64,000 bases of DNA from Siderastrea siderea (GCA_964030785.1 OZ034975.1:14890142-14954141), one strand, 5' to 3'; counted from the stretch's first letter, positions 34,885 through 43,377 are shown. Notes: generated by a model from the letters alone, not told the origin. Made by a program: numbers and translations.

Positions 34885-37800
34885 TCATTGGTATCCATAA
34901 GGGTGGGTCTGGAAGGTGACAGGATCCACGACTCTCTTGTCGTAGACGAGCTGGTAACGTTTATACTCGGGGAAGGTGTACAGTTGATAGTGTTTGGGAT
35001 CGCGCACGATCTGGTAGGTCTTGATGACTTGGGTCTGCCGTGGTCTCAGAAGTGGCTTCTGGATTTCGTCCAGGACATTCTGACGCATGATGTTGTAATT
35101 CAATTGGGTTTTGCCTTCGCTGTTAAGGCGGAAACCTCGCACCTTGCACTCGACGTGACCATTCTGGGTTTGGTATCCATAGTTCTTGGGACCCCCTGAG
35201 ACAAATTCCACAATGAAATCGTCAGGGTCCAATTCACTCGTAAACTCGCCGAGGTAATCGCCCAAGACCGGGGTTGATTGATTCTCGTCTGTCCAGTAGA
35301 TGACGGAGTCGGTGTCGTAGTAGAGGACACGTTCCCCTAGCTTTTCCAGGGCTGCATAAAGTCGGAGCCGGGCCCAACAGGTAGTGAAACAGGCTACAAA
35401 GATGTTGAGGTTAGGTGACACGGGGATGTCTTCGTCTTGGTACTGGTAATGCACCTCCACTAATTGGTCATTGATAACGGAGACGTGACGTACCTCCAAA
35501 CTACTGGTATCAAGAAAACGGTGGAAGGCTTGAGGGTCATCAAATGTTTCGACTTGGGTCTTGTTCAGACGTTGTCCAAACTTGCCCCACATGGAATTGA
35601 GCATCATTTTAGCGAGGGTACGCAACCCCGGATTCTTCTTAATCTTGTCGTACTCCAATTGGATGCCTTCATGTTCGAAGTACTCTCGAAGGTATTGCTG
35701 GCGTTTGGTTTCGTCCTCACCGACCCAGGATGGCCACCCGCTGGCTTCTTGCTTAATTTTCAACCAGGTGTTGACGTAGTCTTTGAAGAGTCCTTCACAC
35801 GTCTCGTCAAAATGCCAGACCTCATAGATGTACTGGATTTCGTACCCCAAGTCCACCGCTTTAGATAATTCGGGGCTACACCATGTTCCAGTCAGGGCTC
35901 GCTGTTCGTCGGTGTGCACACATTCTGCGCATCTGTCTAAGGGTCGTTTGGGTATCTCTTGTTCCACACAGGCAGCACAGAGAGGAAAAAGCAGTTTGGA
36001 GTCATGACGGTAAGGCAGGACAGGATGGTAGAGATGACGTGGCGGCAGGACTTTGCATTGGACGAGGCCAAAGTAGAAACTGATGTCGGTGTGTCCCGGA
36101 TTGAAGATGAAACGAGGATGTCCTTTGGGGTACACACAGGTCTTGTTCACCCATGGGTACAAGGAGGTCACATCAATGTAATGTATTTGTTGATTGGGTG
36201 TCACACGATGGTACAGTGTCACGGCATTGGTACGACCCCCGCAGAAAGCGTCACGGGGATTCAAAGGTTCTGTGAAGTCAAGGGTCCCCAGGTACGTACG
36301 GATGTCCAAGGAGGTGTCTTTGAGACGGGACCAATCACATTCCCACATTTCTATGACATGGTATCCGAGCTCTCTAAATTGTTGGATCCTTTGCTGGGTG
36401 GTCTCGTAGACATCTTGCATGGTTCGATCATAGTGGCGGAGATGGCTTTCGTGACGAATGGGGAAACAGCGAGGACATCCATGCCAGAAACACCCGTGAA
36501 ATTCGTAGATGGTGTTGGTACTGGGATCGAAACCGTCGACATGGAAGTTAGTGCCAGGGATGCAATACTCGCCGGCATTACGGGCATGTTGAATGGTCTG
36601 TTGTTGTTGGGCACACCAGGTTAACCATTCCAGGGCCACCTTGGAGTAGTTGATATTGTTCTTCCACCCACGAACGGGTTCACTGGCAATACTGTTTGGG
36701 ATCATGCGATTCATCCGTAAATCGCGGTTACAGGCAGAAGCAATGGTGATGTGGTCGAAGGGGTTGAAGCCTGTTAGCGTTTCAAACAATCGTTTGAATG
36801 TCAAGCAGCCTTCTTTCAAGAGACGTACATCGGATTTGCAGTAGGCCACCAGTTCTTTCTTGAAGTCAAAGAGTTTATCGCGTTGGTCTTGATGCCAGGT
36901 TTCCAAGGCTTGCTTGCCTTCGGGGGACATGGTTTCAGGCATGTAGTAATCGAGGGCCGGGATGGGTCCTACGTAGTTTTGATGGTCTGGATGATTGAAC
37001 TTGTGGGGGAAGTACCCTTTGCAGACTTCTGTCAATCCAAAGGTTTTGGGAAACGCCGATAGAGGCATCTGGAAGAAACTCAAAGAGTCGATGAAGCGGA
37101 TGTGGTCATGCTTGATCTCTAAGAGTTTACACCCGTTCCGGAGTTGTTGAACGATTCGGTTGTCACCATAGTATTGATGAATGATAAAGTAACCATCGTA
37201 CCCTTGGAGGTTATGGGCCAACACATTAACTTGGCGGGTATCATGGAGTGTCAAGGTATCCAACCATTCCAGAAAATCTCGGACGCAATGGTTGCCAGGG
37301 AAACACACGGGAGGGACGTCGTCGTCTTCGGTTTCGGCCACGACGAGGTTAGCGATGTGTTGTTCTTGGGGTTGCATGGCTTCAATATCAAAGAAGACAT
37401 GAAGGGGTGGGAGGTCGTCGTCTTCCTCCTCGGGTGTGGCATCCACACCCACCCTACGTTTGGCGCGAGGCCCTCCAGACCGTTTCCTCTTTCTTTTCTT
37501 CTTGTCTTGAGTGGCTATTTGAATAAAACAACGATGAGTTGCGCCGTCCACGTACTCATGACAGCAGGGGCAATCAATATACCCACATTGATGCTTGTCA
37601 ATGTGGCAAGCAGGAAGTAGGATTAGACATTTAGCACAGCGACGGCGCCGAAAGCAGACGGAGGACTGTAGGTTGGTCACGGGTTTGCCGGCGTGGTCCT
37701 TGACCAGATGCATTTGGAAACAGGTGTCTCCAAAAAAGTCCCTATGACATTGTTGACAACGTTGAGTGGCTTTCTGGCCTCGAGGGTACGCCTCCAGGAA

Positions 37801-38955
37801 ATCAGGGCACTCTTTTTGGCAACAGGCCCTGCAATGACGTTTGTTGTTGCATCGATGCTTTCCCTCATTGTTATAGGGTTTCCAACAATGGGCACACACG
37901 TAATCGACCCCGAAAAAGGCTGGCAACTTGGTAATGACATCATAATGGCCTTTCTCGTGCAACAGGATCAATTGTTTGTCTTGAAGGGGACCAAAGGTGG
38001 TGATGTGAAAAGAACGGTCGGCATCCACCAACAGGATCTGGTAACCGGCCAGGGAAGGAGTGGTACTGAATTGGGTCAAGGCATCATAACCACAAGGGCC
38101 GAAGGGTACGTTGGCCTCGTGATGAAGCAGCAACGCGAGTTCTTTTTGGATTTTCCCTCCATGTCGAATGGATGACCATTTCGGGTGTTGGTCCACTTTG
38201 GCTTTGGCAGTGACGAGGGCTCTGGCACAACAGAGGTCATCCTTGTTTTGGATCTGGATAATGGAACGTTTCTTGGGTATTAAATTTCGTAGAGGTTGAT
38301 GTCCGGGTTTGGTCCGGCGTGGTTTACCGGTTCCTTGAGGGGCATGATGGACTTGAGTAATGGAGACTTGAAAGGAGTCGTCCATTTCAAATTGTTCATT
38401 GCTGTTAAGGGCTTGGGCTAAACGTTGGAACAGAGCTTCCACCCGTTCTGTGTCTCGACGCCATTCACCTGCACGTAATCCCCACCCCTGAAAATTATTG
38501 TGCAGGCGATCGGATGCTATGGTAAAGTAGAGGCGATCTTGATCGTGGAGGTCGGGGGTGGTGGTTAACACTTGATCGACGGCTCGACGTAATCCATCTT
38601 GCAGAGCTTGGGTTATATTTTGACCTGGCATCAAGTTCCCCCTTTGACGTAACTGGGTCTTGAAATGACGTTCTTGTACCCCCATGCGATCACTCTTCCG
38701 ATTCACAAAAGGTTCTAAGTCAAATTGGAAGGTAACGTGTTCAGAGGGATCCAATCCACCCCCACTTTGTTCCCATTGGTTCAAGGCCTCTTCACAAATG
38801 TCGTCGTCACTGTCTCCTAGCTCTTCGGTGGAAATCAAAGGCCCCATACAGGAATTGGTGTCGTCTTCTGAATCAGAGATGTCCAAACCGAGCATGGACA
38901 TTATCTCACGTCTAGCGAGGCCGCTTGGCCCCGCCACATTGTCTTGTGAGGACAT
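34885..38955 (-). CDS. POLB: protein-primed family B DNA polymerase
   Basis: 1356 residues. The acidic N-terminus and a region with NKDDLCCARALVTAKAK (about residue 240) precede a Cys/His-rich block (about 355-485, with CAHC, CRACC, CQQC, CAKC, CPCC pairs). The 3'-5' exonuclease motifs are FFDIEAM (about 522), NLQGYDGYFI (about 581) and YCKSDVRLL (about 704). Polymerase motifs are DVTSLYPWV (about 927), KMMLNSMWGKFGQ (about 1117) and YYDTDSVIY (about 1212). This is the replicative enzyme of Polintons, in which a protein primes synthesis at the linear ends. The frame is complete, so it could be functional. It lies at the left end, transcribed outwards, with TATA box at 38989-38997. Element B lacks this gene at the matching position. 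Confidence 0.97.
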   Translation of the reverse strand: MSSQDNVAGPSGLARREIMSMLGLDISDSEDDTNSCMGPLISTEELGDSDDDICEEALNQWEQSGGGLDPSEHVTFQFDLEPFVNRKSDRMGVQERHFKTQLRQRGNLMPGQNITQALQDGLRRAVDQVLTTTPDLHDQDRLYFTIASDRLHNNFQGWGLRAGEWRRDTERVEALFQRLAQALNSNEQFEMDDSFQVSITQVHHAPQGTGKPRRTKPGHQPLRNLIPKKRSIIQIQNKDDLCCARALVTAKAKVDQHPKWSSIRHGGKIQKELALLLHHEANVPFGPCGYDALTQFSTTPSLAGYQILLVDADRSFHITTFGPLQDKQLILLHEKGHYDVITKLPAFFGVDYVCAHCWKPYNNEGKHRCNNKRHCRACCQKECPDFLEAYPRGQKATQRCQQCHRDFFGDTCFQMHLVKDHAGKPVTNLQSSVCFRRRRCAKCLILLPACHIDKHQCGYIDCPCCHEYVDGATHRCFIQIATQDKKKRKRKRSGGPRAKRRVGVDATPEEEDDDLPPLHVFFDIEAMQPQEQHIANLVVAETEDDDVPPVCFPGNHCVRDFLEWLDTLTLHDTRQVNVLAHNLQGYDGYFIIHQYYGDNRIVQQLRNGCKLLEIKHDHIRFIDSLSFFQMPLSAFPKTFGLTEVCKGYFPHKFNHPDHQNYVGPIPALDYYMPETMSPEGKQALETWHQDQRDKLFDFKKELVAYCKSDVRLLKEGCLTFKRLFETLTGFNPFDHITIASACNRDLRMNRMIPNSIASEPVRGWKNNINYSKVALEWLTWCAQQQQTIQHARNAGEYCIPGTNFHVDGFDPSTNTIYEFHGCFWHGCPRCFPIRHESHLRHYDRTMQDVYETTQQRIQQFRELGYHVIEMWECDWSRLKDTSLDIRTYLGTLDFTEPLNPRDAFCGGRTNAVTLYHRVTPNQQIHYIDVTSLYPWVNKTCVYPKGHPRFIFNPGHTDISFYFGLVQCKVLPPRHLYHPVLPYRHDSKLLFPLCAACVEQEIPKRPLDRCAECVHTDEQRALTGTWCSPELSKAVDLGYEIQYIYEVWHFDETCEGLFKDYVNTWLKIKQEASGWPSWVGEDETKRQQYLREYFEHEGIQLEYDKIKKNPGLRTLAKMMLNSMWGKFGQRLNKTQVETFDDPQAFHRFLDTSSLEVRHVSVINDQLVEVHYQYQDEDIPVSPNLNIFVACFTTCWARLRLYAALEKLGERVLYYDTDSVIYWTDENQSTPVLGDYLGEFTSELDPDDFIVEFVSGGPKNYGYQTQNGHVECKVRGFRLNSEGKTQLNYNIMRQNVLDEIQKPLLRPRQTQVIKTYQIVRDPKHYQLYTFPEYKRYQLVYDKRVVDPVTFQTHPYGYQ

Positions 38956-38988
38956 GATGAGATGAACTCACTGGTGGTGGATGTTCGG

Positions 38989-38997
38989 CTTTTATAG
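38989..38997 (-). promoter_or_regulatory. TATA box of POLB
   Basis: CTATAAAAG on the minus strand, 34 bp upstream of the POLB ATG. The same kind of TATA box precedes most minus-strand genes of the element. Confidence 0.7.
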
Positions 38998-39106
38998 GGT
39001 AAAAAGTCATTCCTCGCAACGTATTGTGGGCCAACTAGGGTGGGGGGACCCCCCTCCCCCCTCCCTAGATAGGCCATCAGGCTTTGCGGGGAATGATCCC
39101 AGAGAC

Positions 39107-39113
39107 TATAAAA
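39107..39113 (+). promoter_or_regulatory. TATA box of the acidic gene
   Basis: TATAAAA on the plus strand, about 32 bp upstream of the ATG at 39145. With the POLB TATA box it makes 38955-39145 a divergent promoter. Confidence 0.7.
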
Positions 39114-39144
39114 CAGATCGCACCTCGAGGTGAGTCATCCCAAG

Positions 39145-39512
39145 ATGGCCTCTTGTCAAGACCAATTACTCATAGAGTTTGAAGAATTCGAAGGGGATCT
39201 CGAGGTGGAGGACATCTTGAAGAAAGTCAAGGTGGAGTTGGTGCTCGACCCAAGTGTCGTGGAGTTTGGTGAGAAGTTAAAGCGAAGAGAGCGGGGACCA
39301 TGCAAGTCGTGGAACCCCCTCAATGTTACTTGGATGACCTTTCGTTTTTTTTTGCAAGAAACTTATTGAAAGACATGTCACCCGACGATTGGGAGCAGGT
39401 CATGGACGATGTCGAGGATTTTGATGTGGAGGCATTGGTGCCCCCTGATGGCATTGTTCATGACATGTCACCCGACGAGGGTGTCGATTTGATGTATGAT
39501 TTGGTGTCTTAA
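39145..39512 (+). CDS. small acidic protein, two overlapping frames
   Basis: Frame 1 (39145-39369, 74 codons) is rich in Glu/Leu (LLIEFEEFEGDLEVEDILKK) and probably helical. Frame 2 (open from 39273 to 39512) encodes LLKDMSPDDWEQVMDDV and ends acidic. Frame 2 is in the -1 register, and the overlap contains nine T residues at about 39345-39353. Element B has relatives of both parts (58303-58500), also in two registers, so the whole is one gene that either shifts frame, is spliced, or has been broken. No known family is recognised. It is divergent to POLB, a position suited to early expression. Function unknown. Confidence 0.5.
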
Positions 39513-39679
39513 CCCTCGTCTCAGTATTTTGGCAGAACTTTTTTTGAAATCGTAGGACTATTTGGCAGAACATTGAATCATTGTGGTAGAACTTTTTTTT
39601 TGAAGACACAACTCATGAACCAATGAGACATTTTCATTTTTTATTCTTACTCAACATGTAACTGGGGATGTTATTAAAT

Positions 39680-40036
39680 TTACAATTTTAAACGTTTCTT
39701 GGCTTGCATGATTTTCTTGACCACCCGTTCCGTCTTGTTTTTCTTGCCGGGTAATCGATCAATGGCTTGGATCATCTTGGTATCGGCTTTCCATTTATCT
39801 TGCAAATTCTTGGCACGACTGTAATCAATGTCGTGTTGCTTAGCAATCTGGTCCAAGCGATTGATGCCGGGATCCCCACGTTTCAGGCGTTTAGCCAAAT
39901 GGGTGCCAGGTCCCATGTACTGATAGCCAGGCCAATGAAATTCTTTGCCGGTTTTCGCAATCCATTTTTGGACATCCAAGGCTCCTCCTCGTTGGGGGCG
40001 TTTCCGTTTGATACCCCTTTTTCTCTTGGTGGGCAT
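39680..40036 (-). CDS. virion protein with phospholipase A2 domain
   Basis: 118 residues. A Lys/Arg-rich N-terminus ends in QRGG (residues 15-18), then a compact PLA2 domain of the type known from parvovirus capsids and reported in adintoviruses: calcium loop YMGPG (40-44) and catalytic HDIDY (68-72), with DPGINRLDQIAKQ between. The enzyme would cleave phospholipid to let a particle leave the endosome. The basic arm may act as nuclear signal or DNA contact, and the QRGG site suggests removal by the element's protease. It starts 3 nt from the stop of the upstream gene. The copy in element B keeps both catalytic motifs. Confidence 0.85.
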   Translation of the reverse strand: MPTKRKRGIKRKRPQRGGALDVQKWIAKTGKEFHWPGYQYMGPGTHLAKRLKRGDPGINRLDQIAKQHDIDYSRAKNLQDKWKADTKMIQAIDRLPGKKNKTERVVKKIMQAKKRLKL

Positions 40037-40039
40037 GTT

Positions 40040-40672
40040 TTAGTCACTGTCGTAATCCAATCGACGTCGTAACTTTTTGCCACGAGCCCAATCTTCCCAA
40101 CCGGGTAAAGGTTTCAATCGTTCCACTTCACGAGCGGGTCCTTTGCCTTTGCGACTCTCGGCTAACTTTTTTTCCAAGGTCTTGCGCTGTTCTCGAATGG
40201 CTTCTAAACGCCACCGGGTATCCCCTCGACTGGTGGATGGGCTCCCTTTCTTGACAATCTTACTGGTAGTGGCTGCTCCTTTGCCTTTCTTGGTTGCAGG
40301 GGTAATGGGTGGTTTGGGGGTCGACGGGCTGCCTTTTATCATGCGCTTCAACCATTGTTCGACGGGTCCCGTCACCAAATCCCCGGCTTCTTCTTCTTCA
40401 CCTGGTGGACCACCCGGGGCACCCGGGGCACCAACCCCCACCCCGCCAGGAAATTGACGAATGCGTTTGGTTAACTTGATTAATTCTTGACTCAACGGTT
40501 TGGTTTGAGCATTAACCAAGGCTGGGGGTAATTGAGGGTTGGCTAATAACACATGTTTTTGGGCGGCGAGCGTTGCGGCTTTGTTCAACAAGGCATTTTC
40601 GGTGAGTTCTCCTTTGTAATATTGAATGAGTTGTTCCAAGTCCTTCTGGGGAATCATGTACACTTCGTCCAT
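40040..40672 (-). CDS. conserved Polinton virion protein, function unknown
   Basis: 210 residues, no named family recognised. N-terminal half is helical (MDEVYMIPQKDLEQLIQYY, about 1-75), followed by a Gly/Pro hinge with FPGGVGVG, an acidic patch, a Lys/Ser/Thr-rich linker and a long charged helix near the C-terminus (about 150-180), ending in DYDSD. The layout of helices with flexible basic linkers suits a minor capsid or core-bridging protein. The closely similar gene in element B (58995-59642) has small length changes only in the linkers, which supports protein-level conservation. Confidence 0.75.
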   Translation of the reverse strand: MDEVYMIPQKDLEQLIQYYKGELTENALLNKAATLAAQKHVLLANPQLPPALVNAQTKPLSQELIKLTKRIRQFPGGVGVGAPGAPGGPPGEEEEAGDLVTGPVEQWLKRMIKGSPSTPKPPITPATKKGKGAATTSKIVKKGSPSTSRGDTRWRLEAIREQRKTLEKKLAESRKGKGPAREVERLKPLPGWEDWARGKKLRRRLDYDSD

Positions 40673-40884
40673 GTTCGTTGACTACAGTCGGGGCAAAGTT
40701 CCCCGTCTTCCTGGTCACGGCAACTCTTACAAAGACGGGACTTTAAGATGTGTTGGTACTCTCGATACAACAGGTGATATTTATGCTTCCAATAATGACA
40801 CTCGTCTTTCCACTTGTCGGTGGCCCGATTGGCCTCTTGTAATAGAGTCATCCACGTAGGGAGGGTTAACGAAGACATTGACAT
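40654..40884 (-). CDS. small CxxC zinc-ribbon-like protein
   Basis: 76 residues from the ATG at 40884 (MSMSSLTL); a longer frame extends upstream but has no better start. A helical, aromatic-rich middle (WKDECHYWKHKYHLLYREY) is followed by two CxxC pairs, LCKSC and LCPDC, eight residues apart, which could hold one zinc ion. Its 3' end overlaps the next gene by 19 nt and its start overlaps the upstream gene. Conserved in element B with both CxxC pairs. Function unknown. Confidence 0.68.
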   Translation of the reverse strand: MSMSSLTLPTWMTLLQEANRATDKWKDECHYWKHKYHLLYREYQHILKSRLCKSCRDQEDGELCPDCSQRTWTKCT

Positions 40885-41183
40885 AACACCTCGTGAAGTC
40901 CTTGAAACAACCCTTGTCCTTTTTGTCGGACTAACCACTGACGACGTTTTTTGACGGAATGTCGACGACGTCCCAAATCACGTAGTACCTTTTTATAGGG
41001 TTGAAGTTTAGCCAGCATGGGTGGGGTGACGGGAATCTTGTTTTTTAAGAAGTTCAACACCAGTTCACTCACAGCATTGATTTGATCGGCATTGGCATGT
41101 TGTAACAATTCTTGACGTTTGGTACCATTGGCTTCTTGTAACATGGACCGTAAAAACGGGAATTGACGTCGAAGACGTTGCAT
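40866..41183 (-). CDS. conserved basic Polinton protein
   Basis: 105 residues, helical and strongly basic: LRSMLQEANGTKRQELLQ, then INAVSELVLNFLKNKIPVTP, then VLRDLGRRRHSVKKRRQWL and LFQGLHEVLCQ. This pattern (helical repeat, then a KKRRxxL...QxG...L tail) recurs in animal Polintons beside capsid genes, where it is unnamed; I regard it as a virion or core component. The copy in B is 108 residues. It overlaps the following gene start by about 19 nt. Confidence 0.72.
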   Translation of the reverse strand: MQRLRRQFPFLRSMLQEANGTKRQELLQHANADQINAVSELVLNFLKNKIPVTPPMLAKLQPYKKVLRDLGRRRHSVKKRRQWLVRQKGQGLFQGLHEVLCQCLR

Positions 41184-41186
41184 CCT

Positions 41187-41354
41187 TTATCGGTGACGAC
41201 GACGATACCGTTGATTGGCTTTTTGAATCGTGCGTTTTATACGTTTATCCGTTTCCAAGGCCGCGGCTTTCCCCAATCCTACCATAGCGGGCACCAATAG
41301 ATTTAAAAAACCGCCTCGTTGACGGTGGCGTCGTCGTCTTCTCCTCCTCACCAT
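41187..41354 (-). CDS. 55-residue basic core protein (pX/mu-like)
   Basis: Arginine block followed by QRGGFLNLLVPAMVGLG and a basic C-terminus ending RYRRRHR. The layout, arginine-rich leader, GG cleavage motif, then a short hydrophobic Pro-containing segment, is that of adenovirus core peptide precursors. Its ATG overlaps the stop of the upstream gene (ATGGTGA). The frame is the same length (55 codons) in element B at 60163-60330, where changes keep the amino-acid character, which supports it as a real gene. Confidence 0.75.
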   Translation of the reverse strand: MVRRRRRRRHRQRGGFLNLLVPAMVGLGKAAALETDKRIKRTIQKANQRYRRRHR

Positions 41355-41683
41355 GGTCGACCCGTCAATAGACGTTGAAGGGCTTTGTCTTGTTTGATGG
41401 CATCCCGCGTCTCTTTATAGCCTTGACGGGTATTGCGTTTGAAATCTTGCCACCAACCCCCACCTCGTTGTCGTCGGTAATGTTGTACATTATCGGTAAT
41501 GCCTTTCAAGGCTTGACCCCCTAATTTGCCTAAAGCCAGTCCAAACCCAGGTGCTGGGCCTGATAGAAACATACTCATGCCATGGGCAATTTTATCGACC
41601 AAACGGGGTTTGCGACGCATTAAAGCCCCTCCTCGTTGTTTCCTTTTTCTGCGTCGTCGTCGTCGTCGTCGTTGGACGGCCAT
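41348..41683 (-). CDS. basic virion protein with two QRGG sites
   Basis: 111 residues. An arginine block ends in KQRGGAL (about 15-21), then a Gly/Ala/Leu-rich middle (PAPGFGLALGKLGGQALKG) and a second site YRRQRGGGWWQDF (about 69-80), then a charged tail. This resembles a core or cement protein cut twice by the viral protease. Overlaps the upstream membrane-protein gene by 64 nt. Copy in B keeps the second site exactly and has QRAG at the first. Confidence 0.75.
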   Translation of the reverse strand: MAVQRRRRRRRRKRKQRGGALMRRKPRLVDKIAHGMSMFLSGPAPGFGLALGKLGGQALKGITDNVQHYRRQRGGGWWQDFKRNTRQGYKETRDAIKQDKALQRLLTGRPW

Positions 41684-42294
41684 GGTTCTAAGAGTGTGGG
41701 ACTAGGAGGGAGCGGCTTTTTATGGATCCAATAGTCTTTGGGTCTCAAGGGACGAGGACATCCGTCTACATAGCATAGGGCTTCCAAGGGTTGGTACACA
41801 AAATGACCATGGTAATCTTGGAGACATCGTTTAGGTAATGGAGGGGTGAAATCCACAATGGTATCATCCAAGGTTTGCATCTTGATTAAAAATCGTTCCA
41901 GATCCTCTAAGGGAATACCCCGCACATGGGTTTTCAATTCGGTCAAGGCTTTGGCATAGGTGGTAAACGCAAACCGACTCATGGTCACTTTAAATCGGTA
42001 TTGTTTAAAATCATTCCATCCTTTGACCATGGTGCCTACGGCCGCCAAACAGGCTACCAACGTACTGTTTTCCAAAAGGGGGCCCGCAATCATACCAGCA
42101 GCCATCAGGAGTAAGGCCATACCATTGAACAAGGCATTGACACACCTGTAATGATTCAACATTTTTCGATAACACCACCATTGTTGATGGTAAAAGGCAT
42201 ACAAGGAATCCATGCGTTGTAATAATTCCGGGGGGAAGGGAAGACCATGCTGTTTCGATCCATTCAATAATGACACGACGGTTTTCATCCTCAC
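41620..42294 (-). CDS. two-helix membrane protein, SLATT-like
   Basis: 224 residues. A helical start (residues 20-50, LYAFYHQQWWCYRKMLNHY) leads into two closely spaced hydrophobic segments (about 52-74, ALFNGMALLLMAAGMIAGPL, and 77-93), then a long charged helical part (WNDFKQYRFKVTMSRFAF, ALTELKTHVRGIP) and an acidic tail (Asp run). This layout, two transmembrane helices with a tight turn followed by an amphipathic helix, is that of SLATT domains, membrane effectors partnered with SLOG or SMODS proteins in bacteria. Assignment is by architecture only; a generic viral membrane protein is the main alternative. Conserved in B at high identity. TATA-like TTATAAAC lies about 50 bp upstream. Confidence 0.7.
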   Translation of the reverse strand: MRMKTVVSLLNGSKQHGLPFPPELLQRMDSLYAFYHQQWWCYRKMLNHYRCVNALFNGMALLLMAAGMIAGPLLENSTLVACLAAVGTMVKGWNDFKQYRFKVTMSRFAFTTYAKALTELKTHVRGIPLEDLERFLIKMQTLDDTIVDFTPPLPKRCLQDYHGHFVYQPLEALCYVDGCPRPLRPKDYWIHKKPLPPSPTLLEPWPSNDDDDDDAEKGNNEEGL

Positions 42295-42488
42295 GGCGAA
42301 ACACGGGACGACGAGGTTTGTACACTCGGTGCTCCTCCTTGTTTATAACTGGTCACAATGCTATTGGTCATGGTGACATTAGCAATTTCACGTCCTTGGG
42401 CCAACTGTTCTTGATCTTGTAACAGCATACGTAAACGTCGTTGTAAATCCGCTTGACGCAAGGTGCGAGGCTGTCTGCCAGGACTCAA
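42291..42488 (-). CDS. small basic ORF overlapping the next gene
   Basis: A frame with SPGRQPRTLRQADLQRRLRML, partly coiled-coil, no good ATG of its own; the frame stays open upstream as an Arg/Pro/Ser-rich stretch overlapping 42485-42661 in another register. The LRQADLQRRLRMLLQ core also survives in B. It could be the real product of this segment with the start elsewhere (splicing or frameshift). Low certainty. Confidence 0.35.
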   Translation of the reverse strand: MSPGRQPRTLRQADLQRRLRMLLQDQEQLAQGREIANVTMTNSIVTSYKQGGAPSVQTSSSRVSP

Positions 42489-42661
42489 AGATCCTCGAGG
42501 GGTGGCTGGATTGGAGGCAGGACGTCGAGAAGGCCTTGGTCTCCCGACAAATACAAATCTTGCCAGGCCCTTGCGGACATTTGATTGCTGGTGGTCGCCC
42601 CCACCCCCGCCGGGGACACGGTATCGTACGATTGCGGAGGTTGACGGTCATCATCGGCCAT
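42485..42661 (-). CDS. small acidic/proline-rich protein
   Basis: 58 residues from ATG at 42661 (MADDDRQPPQSYDTV...). TATA box CTATAAAGG at 42699-42707 is 38 bp upstream, which supports this start. The frame ends at TGA after PPIQPPLEDL; in B the same position is a glycine codon and the frame continues to 84 residues. No family is recognised. PPxY-like PPQSY occurs at residues 8-12, but it is not an exact late-domain motif. Confidence 0.5.
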   Translation of the reverse strand: MADDDRQPPQSYDTVSPAGVGATTSNQMSARAWQDLYLSGDQGLLDVLPPIQPPLEDL

Positions 42662-42701
42662 GGTTTGCTTTTCTCTTTTTACCTGTTCCAAGGGGGTGCC
42701 T

Positions 42702-43355
42702 TTATAGTCGTTTTTGATAGGTGCGAGTCCATCCTTCGTCTTTTAAGAGGTGACTCAATACACGTTGTTGATCGGACGAGGCCGGATGTAAATCCAAGAC
42801 CAAATACCCATACGGTCGTGTAGTGGCTTGATGAAACGTCTCCAATGTGTCTTTCCAAGTGGTCGGAAACGATTGAAGCATGACATTGCGTACCCCTAAT
42901 TGATCTCGGGGGTTCTTGAACGCCACGATGTAATGGGCATTGCGGGATATACTTTTCGCATAGCGACCCACGGGAAACATGTCTTGGCACAAGTATAGGA
43001 CCGTCACCCCTTGATGATGCGAATGTTTGGTGAATAAATCCAACACGCGTTTATCGTGACTGCCTTCATCCATTAAATCATCCAAAACCAGGACCCCCTG
43101 TCCTTCAGGAAACCATTGCACTAAGGCCTCATGATCGGGAATCCCTTCGTGAAACACCACCCCTTGATCTTGCATGCCTTGAAATCGATCTTGCCAGGCC
43201 CCATAACAATAATGTAGTTGGGTCGGTGGGGTGTCAAACAACTCCGGGTTGTCTACCAAGAGTTTTTCCGTAAACGCGGTTTTACCACATCCCGAAGGAC
43301 CCACCACCAAGATAGAGGAAGGAGTATGAAAACGAAACGGTTTCCCCGTTTGCAT
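42702..43355 (-). CDS. ATP: genome-packaging ATPase (FtsK/HerA type)
   Basis: 217 residues. Walker A GPSGCGKT (19-26) and Walker B VLVLDDL (88-94) with the following Asp-Glu pair; C-terminal conserved KNPRDQLGVRNVMLQSF region. This is the A32-like packaging motor of Polintons and related double-jelly-roll viruses, which would drive DNA into the capsid. Its promoter-like AATAAAAAGG (43391-43400) overlaps the end of the tRNA-like gene. Frame intact; the copy in B is the same length and about 95 percent identical by eye. Confidence 0.93.
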   Translation of the reverse strand: MQTGKPFRFHTPSSILVVGPSGCGKTAFTEKLLVDNPELFDTPPTQLHYCYGAWQDRFQGMQDQGVVFHEGIPDHEALVQWFPEGQGVLVLDDLMDEGSHDKRVLDLFTKHSHHQGVTVLYLCQDMFPVGRYAKSISRNAHYIVAFKNPRDQLGVRNVMLQSFPTTWKDTLETFHQATTRPYGYLVLDLHPASSDQQRVLSHLLKDEGWTRTYQKRL

Positions 43356-43377
43356 GATGATGACGAACTACCCTTAG

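Noticed and set aside
35959..36624. Plus-strand frame of 221 codons
   Set aside because: Antisense shadow of POLB, whose motifs prove the minus strand coding.
37144..38175. Plus-strand frames of 158 and 160 codons
   Set aside because: Antisense to POLB, no family features.
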